From Paracoccaceae bacterium (GTDB lineage: Bacteria > Pseudomonadota > Alphaproteobacteria > Rhodobacterales > Rhodobacteraceae): a stretch of 64,000 nt of DNA. The stretch covers positions 87,284 to 151,283 of the forward strand of contig JAFIEF010000001.1 in assembly GCA_020832655.1 (NCBI GenBank). Direction: 5' to 3'. Each line of letters begins with the position of its first letter. Positions within the stretch are counted from its first letter, which is position 1. The position numbers were made by a program, and so were the translations under genes. This document shows positions 1-10,659 of the stretch, in pieces. The notes below the pieces were generated by a model. It worked only from the letters and a program-made list of their open reading frames with translations, had not been told where the DNA came from and ran no database searches.

Positions 1-1116
1 GGGCTTGCCGTGACCGCCGCCTTGCGCCAGCGCGGGGCAGATGTGCTGGTGCTGGAACAGGCCGGCGGCTTTCGCGAGGTCGGCGCTGGTTTGCAGATCA
101 GCCCCAATGGTGCGCGGGTGGTCCGGGCGCTGGGGCTGGCCGGCGCGCTTGACCAGATGGCGCTGCGCAGTCAGGCGGTGGAATTGCGCGCCGGGCATGA
201 TGGCGCGCGGGTGTTGCGGATCGACCTGCCGCAGGATGGCGCGGGCTTTCATCTGATCCACCGTGCCGATCTGATCGATCTGCTGGCGCAGGGGCTGGAC
301 GGGGCCGAAACCAGGTTCGTGGCCCAGGTGGCTCAGGTCAATCCGCAAGGCCCGCGCCCCTCGGTCATGCTCAAAGGCGGCGAGGCGCTCTCGGCCGATC
401 TGGTGGTTGGGGCGGACGGGCTGCATTCGGTGTTGCGCCCGGTATTGCAACCCGGCACGCCGAAGACGCCTTTCTTCACCGGGCAGGTGGCGTGGCGCGC
501 CGTGATCCCCGGCGATGATGGCGCGCCAGAGGCGCAGCTTTTCGCGGGGCCGGGGCGGCATCTGGTCAGCTATCCGCTGCGCGGGGGCAGCCTGCGCAAC
601 ATCGTCGCGGTCGAGGAACGGCGCGGCTGGGCCGCAGCCGAAGGCTGGAACCATCCCGACAGCCCCGCCAATTTGCGCACGGCTTTTGCGGGTTTTGGCG
701 GTCCGGTTCCGGGCTGGCTGGCGCAGGTCGAGAAGCTTTATCTGTGGGGGTTGTTCCGGCACCCGGTGGCCACGCATTGGCATCAGGGCCATGCCGCGAT
801 TCTGGGCGATGCGGCGCATCCCACGCTGCCTTTCATGGCCCAAGGCGCGAATCTGGCGCTGGAAGACGCCTGGGTTCTGGCCGCGATGCTGGACCGGCAC
901 CCGATTGCACAGGCGCTGGCGGCCTATCAGCAGGCCCGCCGCGCGCGCGCAGCCCGCGTGATAGAGGCCGCCAACCGCAATGCGCGCAACTACCATTTGC
1001 GTGCGCCGCTGGCGCGGGTCGCGCATGGCATTCTGCGCGTGTCGTCGCGGCTGCAACCTGACGGGATGCTGAAGCGGCTGGGCTGGATCTATGATTTCGA
1101 TGTCACGCAGCCGTGA
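1..1116 (+). CDS. FAD-dependent monooxygenase, 5' end outside window
   Basis: Flavoprotein aromatic hydroxylase of the salicylate / 6-hydroxynicotinate monooxygenase type. The frame is open from base 1, and the first residues (GLAVTAALRQRGADV) read as the end of an N-terminal GxGxxG Rossmann motif, so the true start lies upstream. The later FAD signatures are visible: VVGADGLHS (DG motif, about base 410) and GDAAHPTLPFMAQGANLALED (GD motif, about base 805). The family hydroxylates aromatic acids with NAD(P)H and O2. The substrate cannot be deduced from this fragment and no pathway partner lies beside it. Stop TGA at 1114-1116. Confidence 0.85.
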   Translation, partial: GLAVTAALRQRGADVLVLEQAGGFREVGAGLQISPNGARVVRALGLAGALDQMALRSQAVELRAGHDGARVLRIDLPQDGAGFHLIHRADLIDLLAQGLDGAETRFVAQVAQVNPQGPRPSVMLKGGEALSADLVVGADGLHSVLRPVLQPGTPKTPFFTGQVAWRAVIPGDDGAPEAQLFAGPGRHLVSYPLRGGSLRNIVAVEERRGWAAAEGWNHPDSPANLRTAFAGFGGPVPGWLAQVEKLYLWGLFRHPVATHWHQGHAAILGDAAHPTLPFMAQGANLALEDAWVLAAMLDRHPIAQALAAYQQARRARAARVIEAANRNARNYHLRAPLARVAHGILRVSSRLQPDGMLKRLGWIYDFDVTQP

Positions 1117-1178
1117 AGCCGCTTGGCTTTGCCAATCGGCGGGGCCAGATATGATGCAATCGGGCAACGAGGAACATC

Positions 1179-1763
1179 ATGGACAGCGACCAGATTGCAC
1201 GGCTGATCTATCTGGGCCTGTGGGGCACTGTGCTGATCAGCTATGTGCTGATCGCGCGGCGGCAGAATATCGGCCAGAGCCTGCGCCATGCGCTGCTGTG
1301 GGGGCTGTTATTCGTGGGCGTCGCGGCCGGCTATGGGCTGTGGCAGGATATCGCGGGCAGCAATCAGGTCAGTGTCACGGGCGAGGGGGCTGTTGTGCTG
1401 CGCGCGCAGCGCGACGGGCAGTTCCACCTTACCCTGAATGTCAACTCCGAACCTGTGCGCTTCATCATCGACACAGGTGCCACCGATCTGGTGCTGTCGC
1501 GCAGGGATGCCGAAACGGTCGGGCTGGACCCGGACAACCTGGCCTATCTGGGGCAGGCGCGCACCGCCAATGGCATTGTCGGGCTGGCGCGGGTCACGCT
1601 GGACGAGGTCACGCTGGCCCATGATGATCTGGTGATAAGCGACCAGAATGTGCCCGCCTTCGTAAATGAGGGGCAGCTTGATGTCTCGCTGCTGGGGATG
1701 GGTTATCTGCGCCGCTATGCACGCATTTCGATTGAAGGCGAACGGATGATCCTGGAACGCTGA
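1179..1763 (+). CDS. Membrane-anchored retropepsin-like aspartic protease
   Basis: 194 aa. Two hydrophobic segments (about residues 9-26 and 38-55) precede a periplasmic domain with the clan AA active-site signature [13 protein letters not shown] near residue 95. This matches the TIGR02281-type single-domain aspartic proteases common in alphaproteobacteria, which have one DTGA motif per chain and presumably act as homodimers like retropepsins. It lies 62 bases after the monooxygenase and 85 bases before trpB. The ATG at 1179 follows a GAGGAACATC ribosome site. The substrate is unknown. Confidence 0.8.
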   Translation: MDSDQIARLIYLGLWGTVLISYVLIARRQNIGQSLRHALLWGLLFVGVAAGYGLWQDIAGSNQVSVTGEGAVVLRAQRDGQFHLTLNVNSEPVRFIIDTGATDLVLSRRDAETVGLDPDNLAYLGQARTANGIVGLARVTLDEVTLAHDDLVISDQNVPAFVNEGQLDVSLLGMGYLRRYARISIEGERMILER

Positions 1764-1848
1764 GCCATTGGGCCGCCTGCCGCCATTTTCCTTGTCTGGC
1801 TTGGCCAAGCCCGCTAGGACGAAGCAAACCAGCCAGAGGACGCCGCCA

Positions 1849-3075
1849 ATGCCTGACGACCTGATCAACTCCTTTCTGACCGGCCCGGATGAACAGGGCC
1901 GCTTCGGTATTTTCGGGGGCCGCTTCGTGTCGGAAACCCTGATGCCGCTGATCCTTGATCTGGAAGCCGAATATGAACGCGCCAAGACCGACCCGGATTT
2001 CTGGGCGCAGATGGATGATTTGTGGACGCATTATGTCGGCCGCCCCTCGCCGCTCTATTTCGCCGAACGGCTGACCGAGCATTGCGGCGGCGCGAAGATT
2101 TATCTGAAGCGCGACGAGCTGAACCATACCGGCGCGCACAAGATCAACAATGTGCTGGGCCAGATCCTGCTGGCGATGCGCATGGGCAAGACCCGCATCA
2201 TCGCCGAAACCGGGGCCGGGCAGCATGGTGTGGCCACCGCCACGGTCTGCGCGCGTTTCGGGCTGAAATGCGTGGTCTATATGGGCGCGCATGATGTCGA
2301 ACGCCAGGCCCCCAATGTGTTCCGCATGAAGCTGCTGGGCGCCAAGGTAGTGCCGGTGAAATCCGGCCGCGGCACGCTTAAGGATGCGATGAATGATGCG
2401 TTGCGCGACTGGGTGACCAATGTGCGCGACACGTTTTACTGCATTGGCACTGTGGCAGGGCCGCACCCCTATCCGGCGATGGTGCGCGATTTCCAGGCGA
2501 TCATCGGCAAGGAAACCCGCGAACAGATCATGGCGCGCGAGGGGCGCCTGCCCGACACCATCATCGCCGCGATTGGCGGCGGGTCGAATGCGATGGGGCT
2601 GTTCTATCCGTTTCTGGATGACAAGGACGTCAACATCATCGGGGTCGAGGCTGGTGGCAAGGGCGTCGATGACCGCATGGAGCATTGCGCCAGCCTGACC
2701 GGCGGTCGCCCCGGCGTGCTGCATGGCAACCGCACCTATCTGTTGCAGGATGAGCATGGCCAGATCCTCGAAGGGCATTCGATCAGCGCGGGGCTGGATT
2801 ACCCCGGCATCGGCCCGGAACATGCCTGGCTGAAGGATGTCGGGCGCGCGGAATATGTCTCGATCACCGATGATGAGGCGCTGGCGGCGTTCCAGACCTG
2901 TTGCGCGCTGGAAGGCATCATCCCGGCGCTTGAACCCAGCCATGCGCTGGCGCATGTGCTGAAGATCGCGCCGGATCTGCCATCTGATCATCTGCTGGTG
3001 ATGAATATGTGCGGGCGCGGTGACAAGGATATCTTCACGGTCGCGCGACATCTTGGCTTTGAAATGGCGGGATAA
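1849..3075 (+). CDS. trpB: Tryptophan synthase beta chain
   Basis: 408 aa, standard length. It condenses indole and L-serine to tryptophan with PLP, as a complex with TrpA. Visible signatures are HTGAHKINN with the PLP lysine (Lys98), AETGAGQHG, and the phosphate-binding GGGSNA loop. The frame is open further upstream, but ATG 1849 is preceded by AGAGGA at the right distance and begins the usual MPDDLINSF, so it is taken as the start. Neither trpA nor trpF is adjacent downstream. No leader peptide or attenuator is seen in the 85 bases before the gene. Confidence 0.97.
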   Translation: MPDDLINSFLTGPDEQGRFGIFGGRFVSETLMPLILDLEAEYERAKTDPDFWAQMDDLWTHYVGRPSPLYFAERLTEHCGGAKIYLKRDELNHTGAHKINNVLGQILLAMRMGKTRIIAETGAGQHGVATATVCARFGLKCVVYMGAHDVERQAPNVFRMKLLGAKVVPVKSGRGTLKDAMNDALRDWVTNVRDTFYCIGTVAGPHPYPAMVRDFQAIIGKETREQIMAREGRLPDTIIAAIGGGSNAMGLFYPFLDDKDVNIIGVEAGGKGVDDRMEHCASLTGGRPGVLHGNRTYLLQDEHGQILEGHSISAGLDYPGIGPEHAWLKDVGRAEYVSITDDEALAAFQTCCALEGIIPALEPSHALAHVLKIAPDLPSDHLLVMNMCGRGDKDIFTVARHLGFEMAG

Positions 3076-3429
3076 ACTTTAGTTTATTGCTGCAATTTAA
3101 ACTTTGGCTCAATAGATCGGCCAGGTGATGCGAGGTAGGAATAGGGCGTCGACGGCATGATCATGCCCTCTACACCTCGTTGTTCTGAGTTCGCGGCTTA
3201 AGGGGTTTGATGTCGTTTCTGGTGACGATGATCCGGCCCATGTCGGGATAGGGGCGTGATGCGCAAGCTGTTTTCGGCTTCATGGTGCATCATCTGTGCC
3301 CGATCCGTGTTGCGTAATGAGTGTCTGAAGTAGGGCCGCTCCTGTTTGCCACGGCAGATGGGGGCGGCTTTGGTGTTTTGGGGTTTCGATGTGCAAGCAC
3401 GCTTCGCCGCCCCTGCTGAGGGCTGGCCT
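3076..3429. other. Intergenic stretch after trpB, no gene seen
   Basis: 354 bases with lower GC than the flanks, especially the first 45 bases, which contain two copies of AAACTTT. No convincing reading frame, tRNA or strong hairpin with a T-run is seen. It probably holds the 3' end of the trpB transcript and the promoter for the PepSY gene that follows. Confidence 0.5.
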
Positions 3430-3789
3430 ATGACGGCGCTTCGACAATTGCGACATCTGGTTGTGCTGCTGGCCATGCTGGTCGTGATCCCTGCCCCTGC
3501 GGATGCGGGAAATGGTGACAGGATCACACCAGAGATGGTGCGCGACGCCTTGCAGGGGCAGGGCTATGCGGTCGAATCTTTCACGCGCACCCTGCTGGGG
3601 CGGGCGCGGATCGTCGCATCCAAAGGCGAGATCTGGCGCGAGGTGGTGCTGGATATTTCCACTGGCCAGATCCTGCGCGACTATGCTGTCGAATTCACCC
3701 CGTCAGACCTGCCGCAGCGACGCAGCGACGCCATGCCGCGCGGCGGAACCATGCTGGAGCAGGGTACATTGCCTGATCTGAGGAATTGA
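3430..3789 (+). CDS. Secreted PepSY-like domain protein
   Basis: 119 aa counted from ATG 3430. A signal peptide (MTALRQLRHLVVLLAMLVV, then a PAPADA cleavage region) precedes a single PepSY-like fold: a helix-type segment ITPEMVRDALQGQGY followed by strands ending in EVVLDISTGQILRDY. Periplasmic PepSY modules often bind or inhibit peptidases or sense envelope state; here the role is unknown. An in-frame upstream start at 3346 would bury the signal peptide and is less likely. It is followed 62 bases later by a membrane LuxR-type regulator on the same strand, so the two may form a sensor pair. Confidence 0.7.
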   Translation: MTALRQLRHLVVLLAMLVVIPAPADAGNGDRITPEMVRDALQGQGYAVESFTRTLLGRARIVASKGEIWREVVLDISTGQILRDYAVEFTPSDLPQRRSDAMPRGGTMLEQGTLPDLRN

Positions 3790-3851
3790 TTGATGCTAAG
3801 CGCTATTTCACTGCCGACCTGTCTTGCCTGCCAGCCACGACGAGGTGAGAT

Positions 3852-4370
3852 GTGAAGCTCAAGCTTATCATCCTGTCGATGGTATTGGTGCAGGCAGTGG
3901 GGGCGCTGTTCTTTATCAGCGATATCGCCATGTCGGTGATGGGGATCAGGCGCCAGCCGATTGACTGGCGGCTGCGCGAGATGATGGAGATCGGCGCCGC
4001 CGTGGCGCTGGTGATCGGGCTGATCATGTCGGCGGTTCTGCTGATGCAATCGCAGATCCGGCTGGGGCGGGCCGAAGCGCAGCTGCGCCGGGCCTCGGCG
4101 GCCTTCATGGAATTGCTGGAAGACAGCTTTGCCGAATGGGGGCTGACCCCGGCCGAACGCGATGTCGCGTTCTTCGTGCTCAAGGGTTTCAGCACACAGG
4201 AAGTCGCGCGGTTTCGCAACACATCCGAAGGCACCGTCAAGGCGCAGACCAATGCGATCTATCGCAAGGCCGGGGTGAGCGGGCGCGGGCAGTTGATGAG
4301 CCTGTTCATCGATGACCTGATTGCCGATTCGCTGCCCGAACGCCAGCAGGACAAGACTGACATAGAATGA
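3852..4370 (+). CDS. Membrane-anchored LuxR-type HTH regulator
   Basis: 172 aa. Two transmembrane helices (about residues 4-27 and 45-66) lead into a short amphipathic linker (residues 68-95) and then a LuxR/GerE helix-turn-helix: LTPAERDVAFFVLKGFSTQE, then VARFRNTSEGTVKAQTNAIY, then RKAGVSGRGQL. No receiver or autoinducer domain is present, so the sensory input must come from the membrane part or a partner. The start is GTG 3852 behind a GAGGTGAG ribosome site. The preceding periplasmic PepSY gene on the same strand is the obvious candidate partner. Target genes are unknown. Confidence 0.8.
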   Translation: MKLKLIILSMVLVQAVGALFFISDIAMSVMGIRRQPIDWRLREMMEIGAAVALVIGLIMSAVLLMQSQIRLGRAEAQLRRASAAFMELLEDSFAEWGLTPAERDVAFFVLKGFSTQEVARFRNTSEGTVKAQTNAIYRKAGVSGRGQLMSLFIDDLIADSLPERQQDKTDIE

Positions 4371-4424
4371 TCCGGGCAGGGCAGGGGCAGTGCAGGACCG
4401 GGCCTTGCTGCGGCCGTGTCGGCG

Positions 4425-4808
4425 TTATGTCATGTCGATGGCATGGGTTTTGAGCAGTTCCAGCGGCACGATGTCCAGCGCGCGCCGATGCGTGGCGGCC
4501 AGCCGAATCCTCGAGGCGACATTTTCGTGGCAGGCTTGCATGAAGCGCGCGGCGCAAAGACACCAGTGGTCGCCGGGTTTCAGGCCGGGAAAGGCATATT
4601 CGGGCCTTGCGGTTGACAGGTCGTTGCCCAGATATTTCGAATAGGCTAAGAACTCTGCCGTCATGACAGCACAGACAGTGTGGCTGCCGTGATCCTGGGC
4701 GCAGGTATCGCAGGCGCCATTGCGAAAAAAGCCGGTCACCGGATCGCGGGAACAGGCCTGCAATGCGCCACCCAGAACATTCACCGATGGGTCAGGTTTT
4801 ACCTGCAT
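4425..4808 (-). CDS. DUF2237 family protein
   Basis: 127 aa. It matches the DUF2237 family along its whole length: NVLGGALQACSRDPVTGFFR, CDTCAQDHGSHTVCAVMTAE, RPEYAFPGLKPGDHWCLCAA and the C-terminal DIVPLELLKTHAID. Several conserved cysteines suggest a metal- or redox-related cytoplasmic protein, but no function is established. ATG 4808 follows GGAGGG, a strong ribosome site. It stands alone on the minus strand, with pth upstream of it on the same strand. Confidence 0.9.
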   Translation of the reverse strand: MQVKPDPSVNVLGGALQACSRDPVTGFFRNGACDTCAQDHGSHTVCAVMTAEFLAYSKYLGNDLSTARPEYAFPGLKPGDHWCLCAARFMQACHENVASRIRLAATHRRALDIVPLELLKTHAIDMT

Positions 4809-4889
4809 CTCTGCCCTCCGCGTTGCCAGTGCCCAATCAGGTAATTCCGCCGGCCCCGCTGTCCAGTTGCGGTATCCGGGTTGCGCGTA

Positions 4890-5585
4890 TCACTTGAAGC
4901 GGTCGATCAGTTTTTGCAGGGGGCTGCGGGCATCCGCTGGCGTGGTCTGGGCCGCAGGGGGCGCAGCGGCTGGCGTGGTCGCGGGCGCCGCCTTTGCTGT
5001 GGGCCTGCCGGGTCTTGACGGCGCAGTGCGCAGCGCCACCGCATTGGCAAAGCGCGCGCCATCGCCCGCAGCCAATGCCACCGCCCCGTCGGATATCCCG
5101 TGCAGCAACGCCTCTAGCCAGTCCTGATCGGATTTGGCGAAATCCGACAGCACATAGGCCGAGACGCGATCCTTCCGGCCGGGATGGCCGATGCCCAGCC
5201 TTACCCGCGCATGTTCCGGCCCCAGATGCTGATGGATCGAGCGCAACCCGTTATGACCGGCATGCCCACCCCCTTGCTTGAGGCGCATCTTGCCCGGTGC
5301 AAGGTCAAGCTCGTCATGAAACACGATGATGTCGGCAGGGGCGAGCTTGTAGAAATGCGCGGCCTCTGCCACGGCCTGGCCTGAAAGATTCATGTAGCTC
5401 ATCGGCTTGAGCAGGATGACTTTCTGGCCACCCAGCCGCCCCTCGCTAAGTGCGCCGCCGAATTTGGATCGCCACGGCGCAAAGCCATGATCCTGCGCGA
5501 TCCGGTCCAGTGCCATGAAACCGATATTGTGACGGTTCCCGACATATCTTGCACCGGGATTGCCCAGCCCGACAAAGAGTTTCAT
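4890..5585 (-). CDS. pth: Peptidyl-tRNA hydrolase
   Basis: 231 aa. It recycles peptidyl-tRNAs that drop off the ribosome. The N-terminus [20 protein letters not shown] contains the catalytic-site asparagine and histidine, and [11 protein letters not shown] plus [12 protein letters not shown] complete the signature. The core ends near residue 185. The remaining 45 residues are an Ala/Pro/Thr-rich linker ending in [11 protein letters not shown], an extension that appears typical of this bacterial group and has no known function. It lies downstream of rplY on the same strand, the common rplY-pth pairing, with a strong hairpin between them. Confidence 0.96.
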   Translation of the reverse strand: MKLFVGLGNPGARYVGNRHNIGFMALDRIAQDHGFAPWRSKFGGALSEGRLGGQKVILLKPMSYMNLSGQAVAEAAHFYKLAPADIIVFHDELDLAPGKMRLKQGGGHAGHNGLRSIHQHLGPEHARVRLGIGHPGRKDRVSAYVLSDFAKSDQDWLEALLHGISDGAVALAAGDGARFANAVALRTAPSRPGRPTAKAAPATTPAAAPPAAQTTPADARSPLQKLIDRFK

Positions 5586-5675
5586 ACCTGCCCTCTATTC
5601 GCGTGATGCCAATCTATCGAAGCCGCTGGTGCCTGCCAAGTCGCGCCAACCCCGCCTGTGCCCAGGCATACGCGA

Positions 5676-5704
5676 AAGGGGCAGCCAATTTTTGGCTGCC
5701 CCTT
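5676..5704 (-). terminator. Hairpin between rplY and pth
   Basis: Perfect 10-bp stem, GGGGCAGCCA (5678-5687) and TGGCTGCCCC (5693-5702), loop ATTTT, extended by two A-T pairs. It lies 26 bases past the rplY stop. The T-run on the minus strand is short (TTT then CGCG), so it may act as a partial terminator or mRNA 3' stabiliser that lowers pth expression relative to rplY. Confidence 0.6.
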
Positions 5705-5729
5705 CAATACATCATCCATGACAGACGGA

Positions 5730-6353
5730 TCACTCGGCCTCGACCGCGCTTTCTTCTTCGCCGTCATCATCGGCCGCCGCCAGAGCGCGTGGCGCGGCCA
5801 GGGTCGCGATCATGAAGTCGCGATCAATGGTCGGCTTGGTGCCTTCGGGCAGGGCGATATCCGAAATGGTGATGGTGTCACCGATTTTCAGGCCGGACAG
5901 ATCAGCCACCAGCTTTTGCGGAATTTCCCCGGCCAGCACATTCAGCTCGACCTCGGAACGGACCACGGTCAGCGTACCGCCGCGCTTCAGGCCGGGGCAG
6001 GCGGCTTCATTGACGAACTCCACCGGGATGAACAGGTTGATCCGGCTGGTGCGGCGCAGGCGCATCAGATCGACATGTTCGGGCAGGCCATTGACGACAT
6101 TGCGCTGCACGCCGCGGCAGATGACGCGGACATCTTCCTGACCGTCGACCTTCAGGTTGAACAGCGTCGACAGGAAGCGCCCTGCCTTCAGCTTCTTGAT
6201 CAGGTAGTGATAGTTGAAACTGATCGGTTGCGGGTCAACGCCGCCGCCATACACAATACCGGGCACCTTGTGCTCTCTGCGAGCTTGACGGGCGGCCCCC
6301 TTGCCTGTCCCCGTGCGTGCCTCGGCCATAAGATCCGGGATCTCGCCAGCCAT
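5730..6353 (-). CDS. rplY: Ribosomal protein L25, Ctc long form
   Basis: 207 aa. It binds 5S rRNA in the 50S subunit and has the C-terminal TL5/Ctc domain of the long form. The N-terminus [20 protein letters not shown] and the block [10 protein letters not shown] are typical. The acidic C-terminus ([13 protein letters not shown]) is also usual for alphaproteobacterial L25. ATG 6353 is preceded by GGAG, which decides the start over a longer upstream frame. It is followed by a hairpin and pth. Confidence 0.95.
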   Translation of the reverse strand: MAGEIPDLMAEARTGTGKGAARQARREHKVPGIVYGGGVDPQPISFNYHYLIKKLKAGRFLSTLFNLKVDGQEDVRVICRGVQRNVVNGLPEHVDLMRLRRTSRINLFIPVEFVNEAACPGLKRGGTLTVVRSEVELNVLAGEIPQKLVADLSGLKIGDTITISDIALPEGTKPTIDRDFMIATLAAPRALAAADDDGEEESAVEAE

Positions 6354-6444
6354 TGCAATTCTCCATATGTTGCAAGTTGAACAGCCCGCCTCCAAGGGTG
6401 CGGGCTGCAAGTGCGCTGGCTATAGGGCAGATTCGCGGGAAAGG

Positions 6445-6467
6445 AAAGGGGGCTTTCCGCCCCCTTT
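6445..6467 (-). terminator. Terminator downstream of lldD
   Basis: Inverted repeat AAAGGGGGC (6445-6453), loop TTTCC, then GCCCCCTTT (6459-6467). On the minus strand it is followed by a pyrimidine run (TTTCCTTTCC), consistent with Rho-independent termination of lldD, whose stop lies 60 bases upstream on that strand. Confidence 0.55.
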
Positions 6468-6488
6468 TGGGCCTGCGGCCCAATTCAC

Positions 6489-6516
6489 CCCCGAGGATAT
6501 TTTTTCAAGGATGAAA
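6489..6516 (+). repeat. Dispersed GAGgATATTTTTnnCAAGGATGA motif, copy 1
   Basis: A variant of a short motif also found at 32791-32815, 48886-48910 and 56288-56307. This copy reads GAGGATATTTTTTCAAGGAT and continues GAAAT. It sits just downstream of the lldD stop. Confidence 0.45.
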
Positions 6517-6527
6517 TCAGATCTGGA

Positions 6528-7697
6528 TCACAGCTGGACTGTCGGGTCGCCAAAGCCCTGCGGCACATAAAGCATATGCGGGCCGACATTTCGGATGTCG
6601 GTCTCCCCGCACAGCGCCATCGACACATCAAGTTCCTTGTGGATGATCTCCAGCGCCTTGGTCACACCAGGCTGGCCCATCGCCCCCAGCCCATAGGTGA
6701 ATGCGCGCCCGATATAGGTGCCCTTGGCCCCCAGCGCCAAGGCCTTGAGCACATCCTGACCTGAACGGATGCCGCTGTCGAGATGCACCTCTACCTTGTC
6801 GCCCACCGCATCCATGATCGCGGGCAGCATGCGGATCGAACTGACCGCGCCGTCAAGCTGGCGGCCGCCGTGATTGGACACGATGATCGCATCGGCTCCG
6901 ATTTCGGCGGCGCGGCGGGCATCTTCGGGTTCCATGATTCCCTTGACGATCAGCTTGCCGCCCCACCATTCCTTGAATTGCGCAATCCGCTTCCAGTCGA
7001 GCGAGACATCGAAGGCTTCGGCGGTCCAGGTTGACAGCGAGGCGGGGTCGCTGACGCCCTTGGCATGGCCCACGATATTGCCGAAGAAGCGCCGCTTCGT
7101 GCCCAGCATTTCCAGCCCCCAGGGGATCTTGGTCATCATATTGGCAATGGATCTTGCCGTCAGCTTGGGGGGCGCAGAGAGGCCGTTCTTCAAATCCTTG
7201 TGGCGCTGGCCCAGAACCTGCAGATCGACCGTGACCACAAGCGCCGAGCATTGCGCGGCGCGGGCGCGGTCGATCAGGCGGCGCATGAAATCATCATCCT
7301 TCAGCGTGTAGACCTGAAACCAGAAGGGTTTTGTGGTGTGTTCGGCCACATCCTCGATCGAGCAGATCGACATGGTGGACAGGGTGAAGGGCACGCCGAA
7401 AGCCTCGGCGGCGCGCGCGGCCTTGATCTCGCCATCAGCCGATTGCATGCCGGTCAGCCCCACCGGGGCCAGCGCTACAGGCATCGCCACATCCTGTCCG
7501 ACCATCTGCGAACGGGTCGAGCGGTTCGACATGTCCACCGCGACACGCTGCCTGAGGCGGATATGGCGAAAATCCGAGATATTCTCGCGGAAAGTCTGTT
7601 CCGTCCAACTGCCTGATTCCGCATAATCATAGAACATGCGGGGTGTGCGGCGTTCGTAAATCCGGCGCAGATCCTCGATATTGGTAATGACAGCCAT
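6528..7697 (-). CDS. lldD: L-lactate dehydrogenase (FMN, cytochrome type)
   Basis: 389 aa FMN-dependent alpha-hydroxyacid dehydrogenase. It oxidises L-lactate to pyruvate and feeds electrons to the respiratory chain at the inner membrane. The TIM-barrel signature SNHGGRQLDG with the catalytic histidine (about residue 276) is present, as are VTVDLQVLGQRHKD and HLDSGIRSGQDVLKALALGA. ATG 7697 (MAVITNIEDL) follows a GGGGGG ribosome site; a longer upstream frame lacks family similarity. It is transcribed divergently from a GntR/FCD regulator, a typical lldD-lldR layout. A related hydroxyacid as substrate cannot be excluded. Confidence 0.9.
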   Translation of the reverse strand: MAVITNIEDLRRIYERRTPRMFYDYAESGSWTEQTFRENISDFRHIRLRQRVAVDMSNRSTRSQMVGQDVAMPVALAPVGLTGMQSADGEIKAARAAEAFGVPFTLSTMSICSIEDVAEHTTKPFWFQVYTLKDDDFMRRLIDRARAAQCSALVVTVDLQVLGQRHKDLKNGLSAPPKLTARSIANMMTKIPWGLEMLGTKRRFFGNIVGHAKGVSDPASLSTWTAEAFDVSLDWKRIAQFKEWWGGKLIVKGIMEPEDARRAAEIGADAIIVSNHGGRQLDGAVSSIRMLPAIMDAVGDKVEVHLDSGIRSGQDVLKALALGAKGTYIGRAFTYGLGAMGQPGVTKALEIIHKELDVSMALCGETDIRNVGPHMLYVPQGFGDPTVQL

Positions 7698-7713
7698 GAT
7701 GCCCCCCTGAAAT

Positions 7714-7732
7714 TGGTCAAATTTTATTACCA
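7714..7732. promoter_or_regulatory. Candidate GntR operator between lldD and its regulator
   Basis: TGGTCAAATTTTATTACCA is an imperfect palindrome with TGGT/ACCA ends and an AT-rich centre, in an otherwise GC-rich region. Its half-sites resemble the TNGT-N3-ACNA-type operators of FCD-family GntR proteins. It lies 17 bases upstream of lldD and 81 bases upstream of the regulator start, so one site could control both divergent genes. Confidence 0.45.
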
Positions 7733-7813
7733 GACTTGTTGGGCATACGCAAGAAGCCGAGATATGCGCAAGAGTCGTTGACGGCGCCAACAGAGTATGG
7801 CGTATATCCGTGC

Positions 7814-8479
7814 ATGCCCCGTCCCATCTTGCGCAGCAGCGCTGCGACTGACCCGCCCAATGTTTCGGCACATGATCGTGTCTACCGTGCTTTGCGCCAG
7901 CAGATCATGCATGGCGATCTGCCGCCGGGCCACGCGCTGACCTTGCGCGGGATCGGCCATTCGCATTCGGTCAGCATGACGCCTGCGCGCGAGGCCGTGC
8001 GCCGGCTGTCGGCCGAGGGGGCGCTGACCCTGTCGGCTTCGGGACGGGTGAGCACCCCGGAGTTGAGCAATGAGCGTCTGGAAGAGCTTGCCTCGATTCG
8101 CGCGCTGCTGGAACCGGAACTGGGCAGCCGGGCATTGCGGCGCGCGCATCTGTCGCTGATCGACCGGATGGAAGCGATCAATGACGCCAATGCGCGCGCG
8201 GTCAATCAGCAGAACCCGGTCGACTATATCCGCACCAATCTGGAATTTCACCGCACGCTGTATCTGCGTGCGCAAAGCCCGGCAATGCTGAGCATTCTGG
8301 AAACCGTGTGGTTGCAGCTTGGGCCGACCATGCGCGCGCTTTATACCAGACTGCGCCGCACCACGGCCCCGCCGCATCACCGGCTGATCCTGGAGGCATT
8401 GCGCGCGGGCGATGACGCGGCCTTGCGGCTGGCCTTGCGCACAGATGTGACGCAGGGTTTGCGCCACTTGCAGGGATAG
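7814..8479 (+). CDS. GntR-family regulator with FCD domain
   Basis: 221 aa from ATG 7814. The winged-helix domain includes AHDRVYRALRQQIMHGDLPP, LTLRGIGHSHSVSMTPAREA and VRRLSAEGALTLSASGRVS. The C-terminal FCD ligand-binding domain includes LEERASIRALLEPELGSRAL-like sequence and LEFHRTLYLRA with metal-type histidines. A TTG start at 7736 would add 26 poorly conserved residues. The divergent position to lldD suggests a lactate-responsive (LldR-like) repressor, which is inference from context. Confidence 0.85.
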   Translation: MPRPILRSSAATDPPNVSAHDRVYRALRQQIMHGDLPPGHALTLRGIGHSHSVSMTPAREAVRRLSAEGALTLSASGRVSTPELSNERLEELASIRALLEPELGSRALRRAHLSLIDRMEAINDANARAVNQQNPVDYIRTNLEFHRTLYLRAQSPAMLSILETVWLQLGPTMRALYTRLRRTTAPPHHRLILEALRAGDDAALRLALRTDVTQGLRHLQG

Positions 8480-8532
8480 CGCAGCCCGCATTGGACGCAA
8501 AACGCGGCAGCGCGTCTGCAATCCGCAATGCA

Positions 8533-8560
8533 AAGACCCCGCCGGATCGGGCGGGGTCTT
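8533..8560. terminator. Bidirectional terminator between GntR gene and ftsH
   Basis: Perfect 11-bp stem AAGACCCCGCC (8533-8543) and GGCGGGGTCTT (8550-8560) with a 6-base loop. It sits between two convergent genes, 53 bases after the regulator stop and 27 bases past the ftsH stop, as expected for a shared terminator. Confidence 0.7.
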
Positions 8561-8587
8561 GTTATGCAGACAGATGCGACGGGCGCG

Positions 8588-10510
<1,923 letters not shown>

Positions 10511-10659
10511 GGGGGTCTCCTTTGTATCGGTATGATCTGGCGCGTCGTATCACGCTGCTTGGCAGGCGGATTACCCAGATCGGAAGCGGATCACGCCACA
10601 GGCGCGGTTCTTTACATTGTTACATAGCGATTATGGCAGTGCAATCAATCGGCGTATGC

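Noticed and set aside
1609-3051. A 480-codon frame antisense to trpB
   Set aside because: Shadow of trpB; His/Gln/Arg-rich composition is typical of reversed coding DNA.
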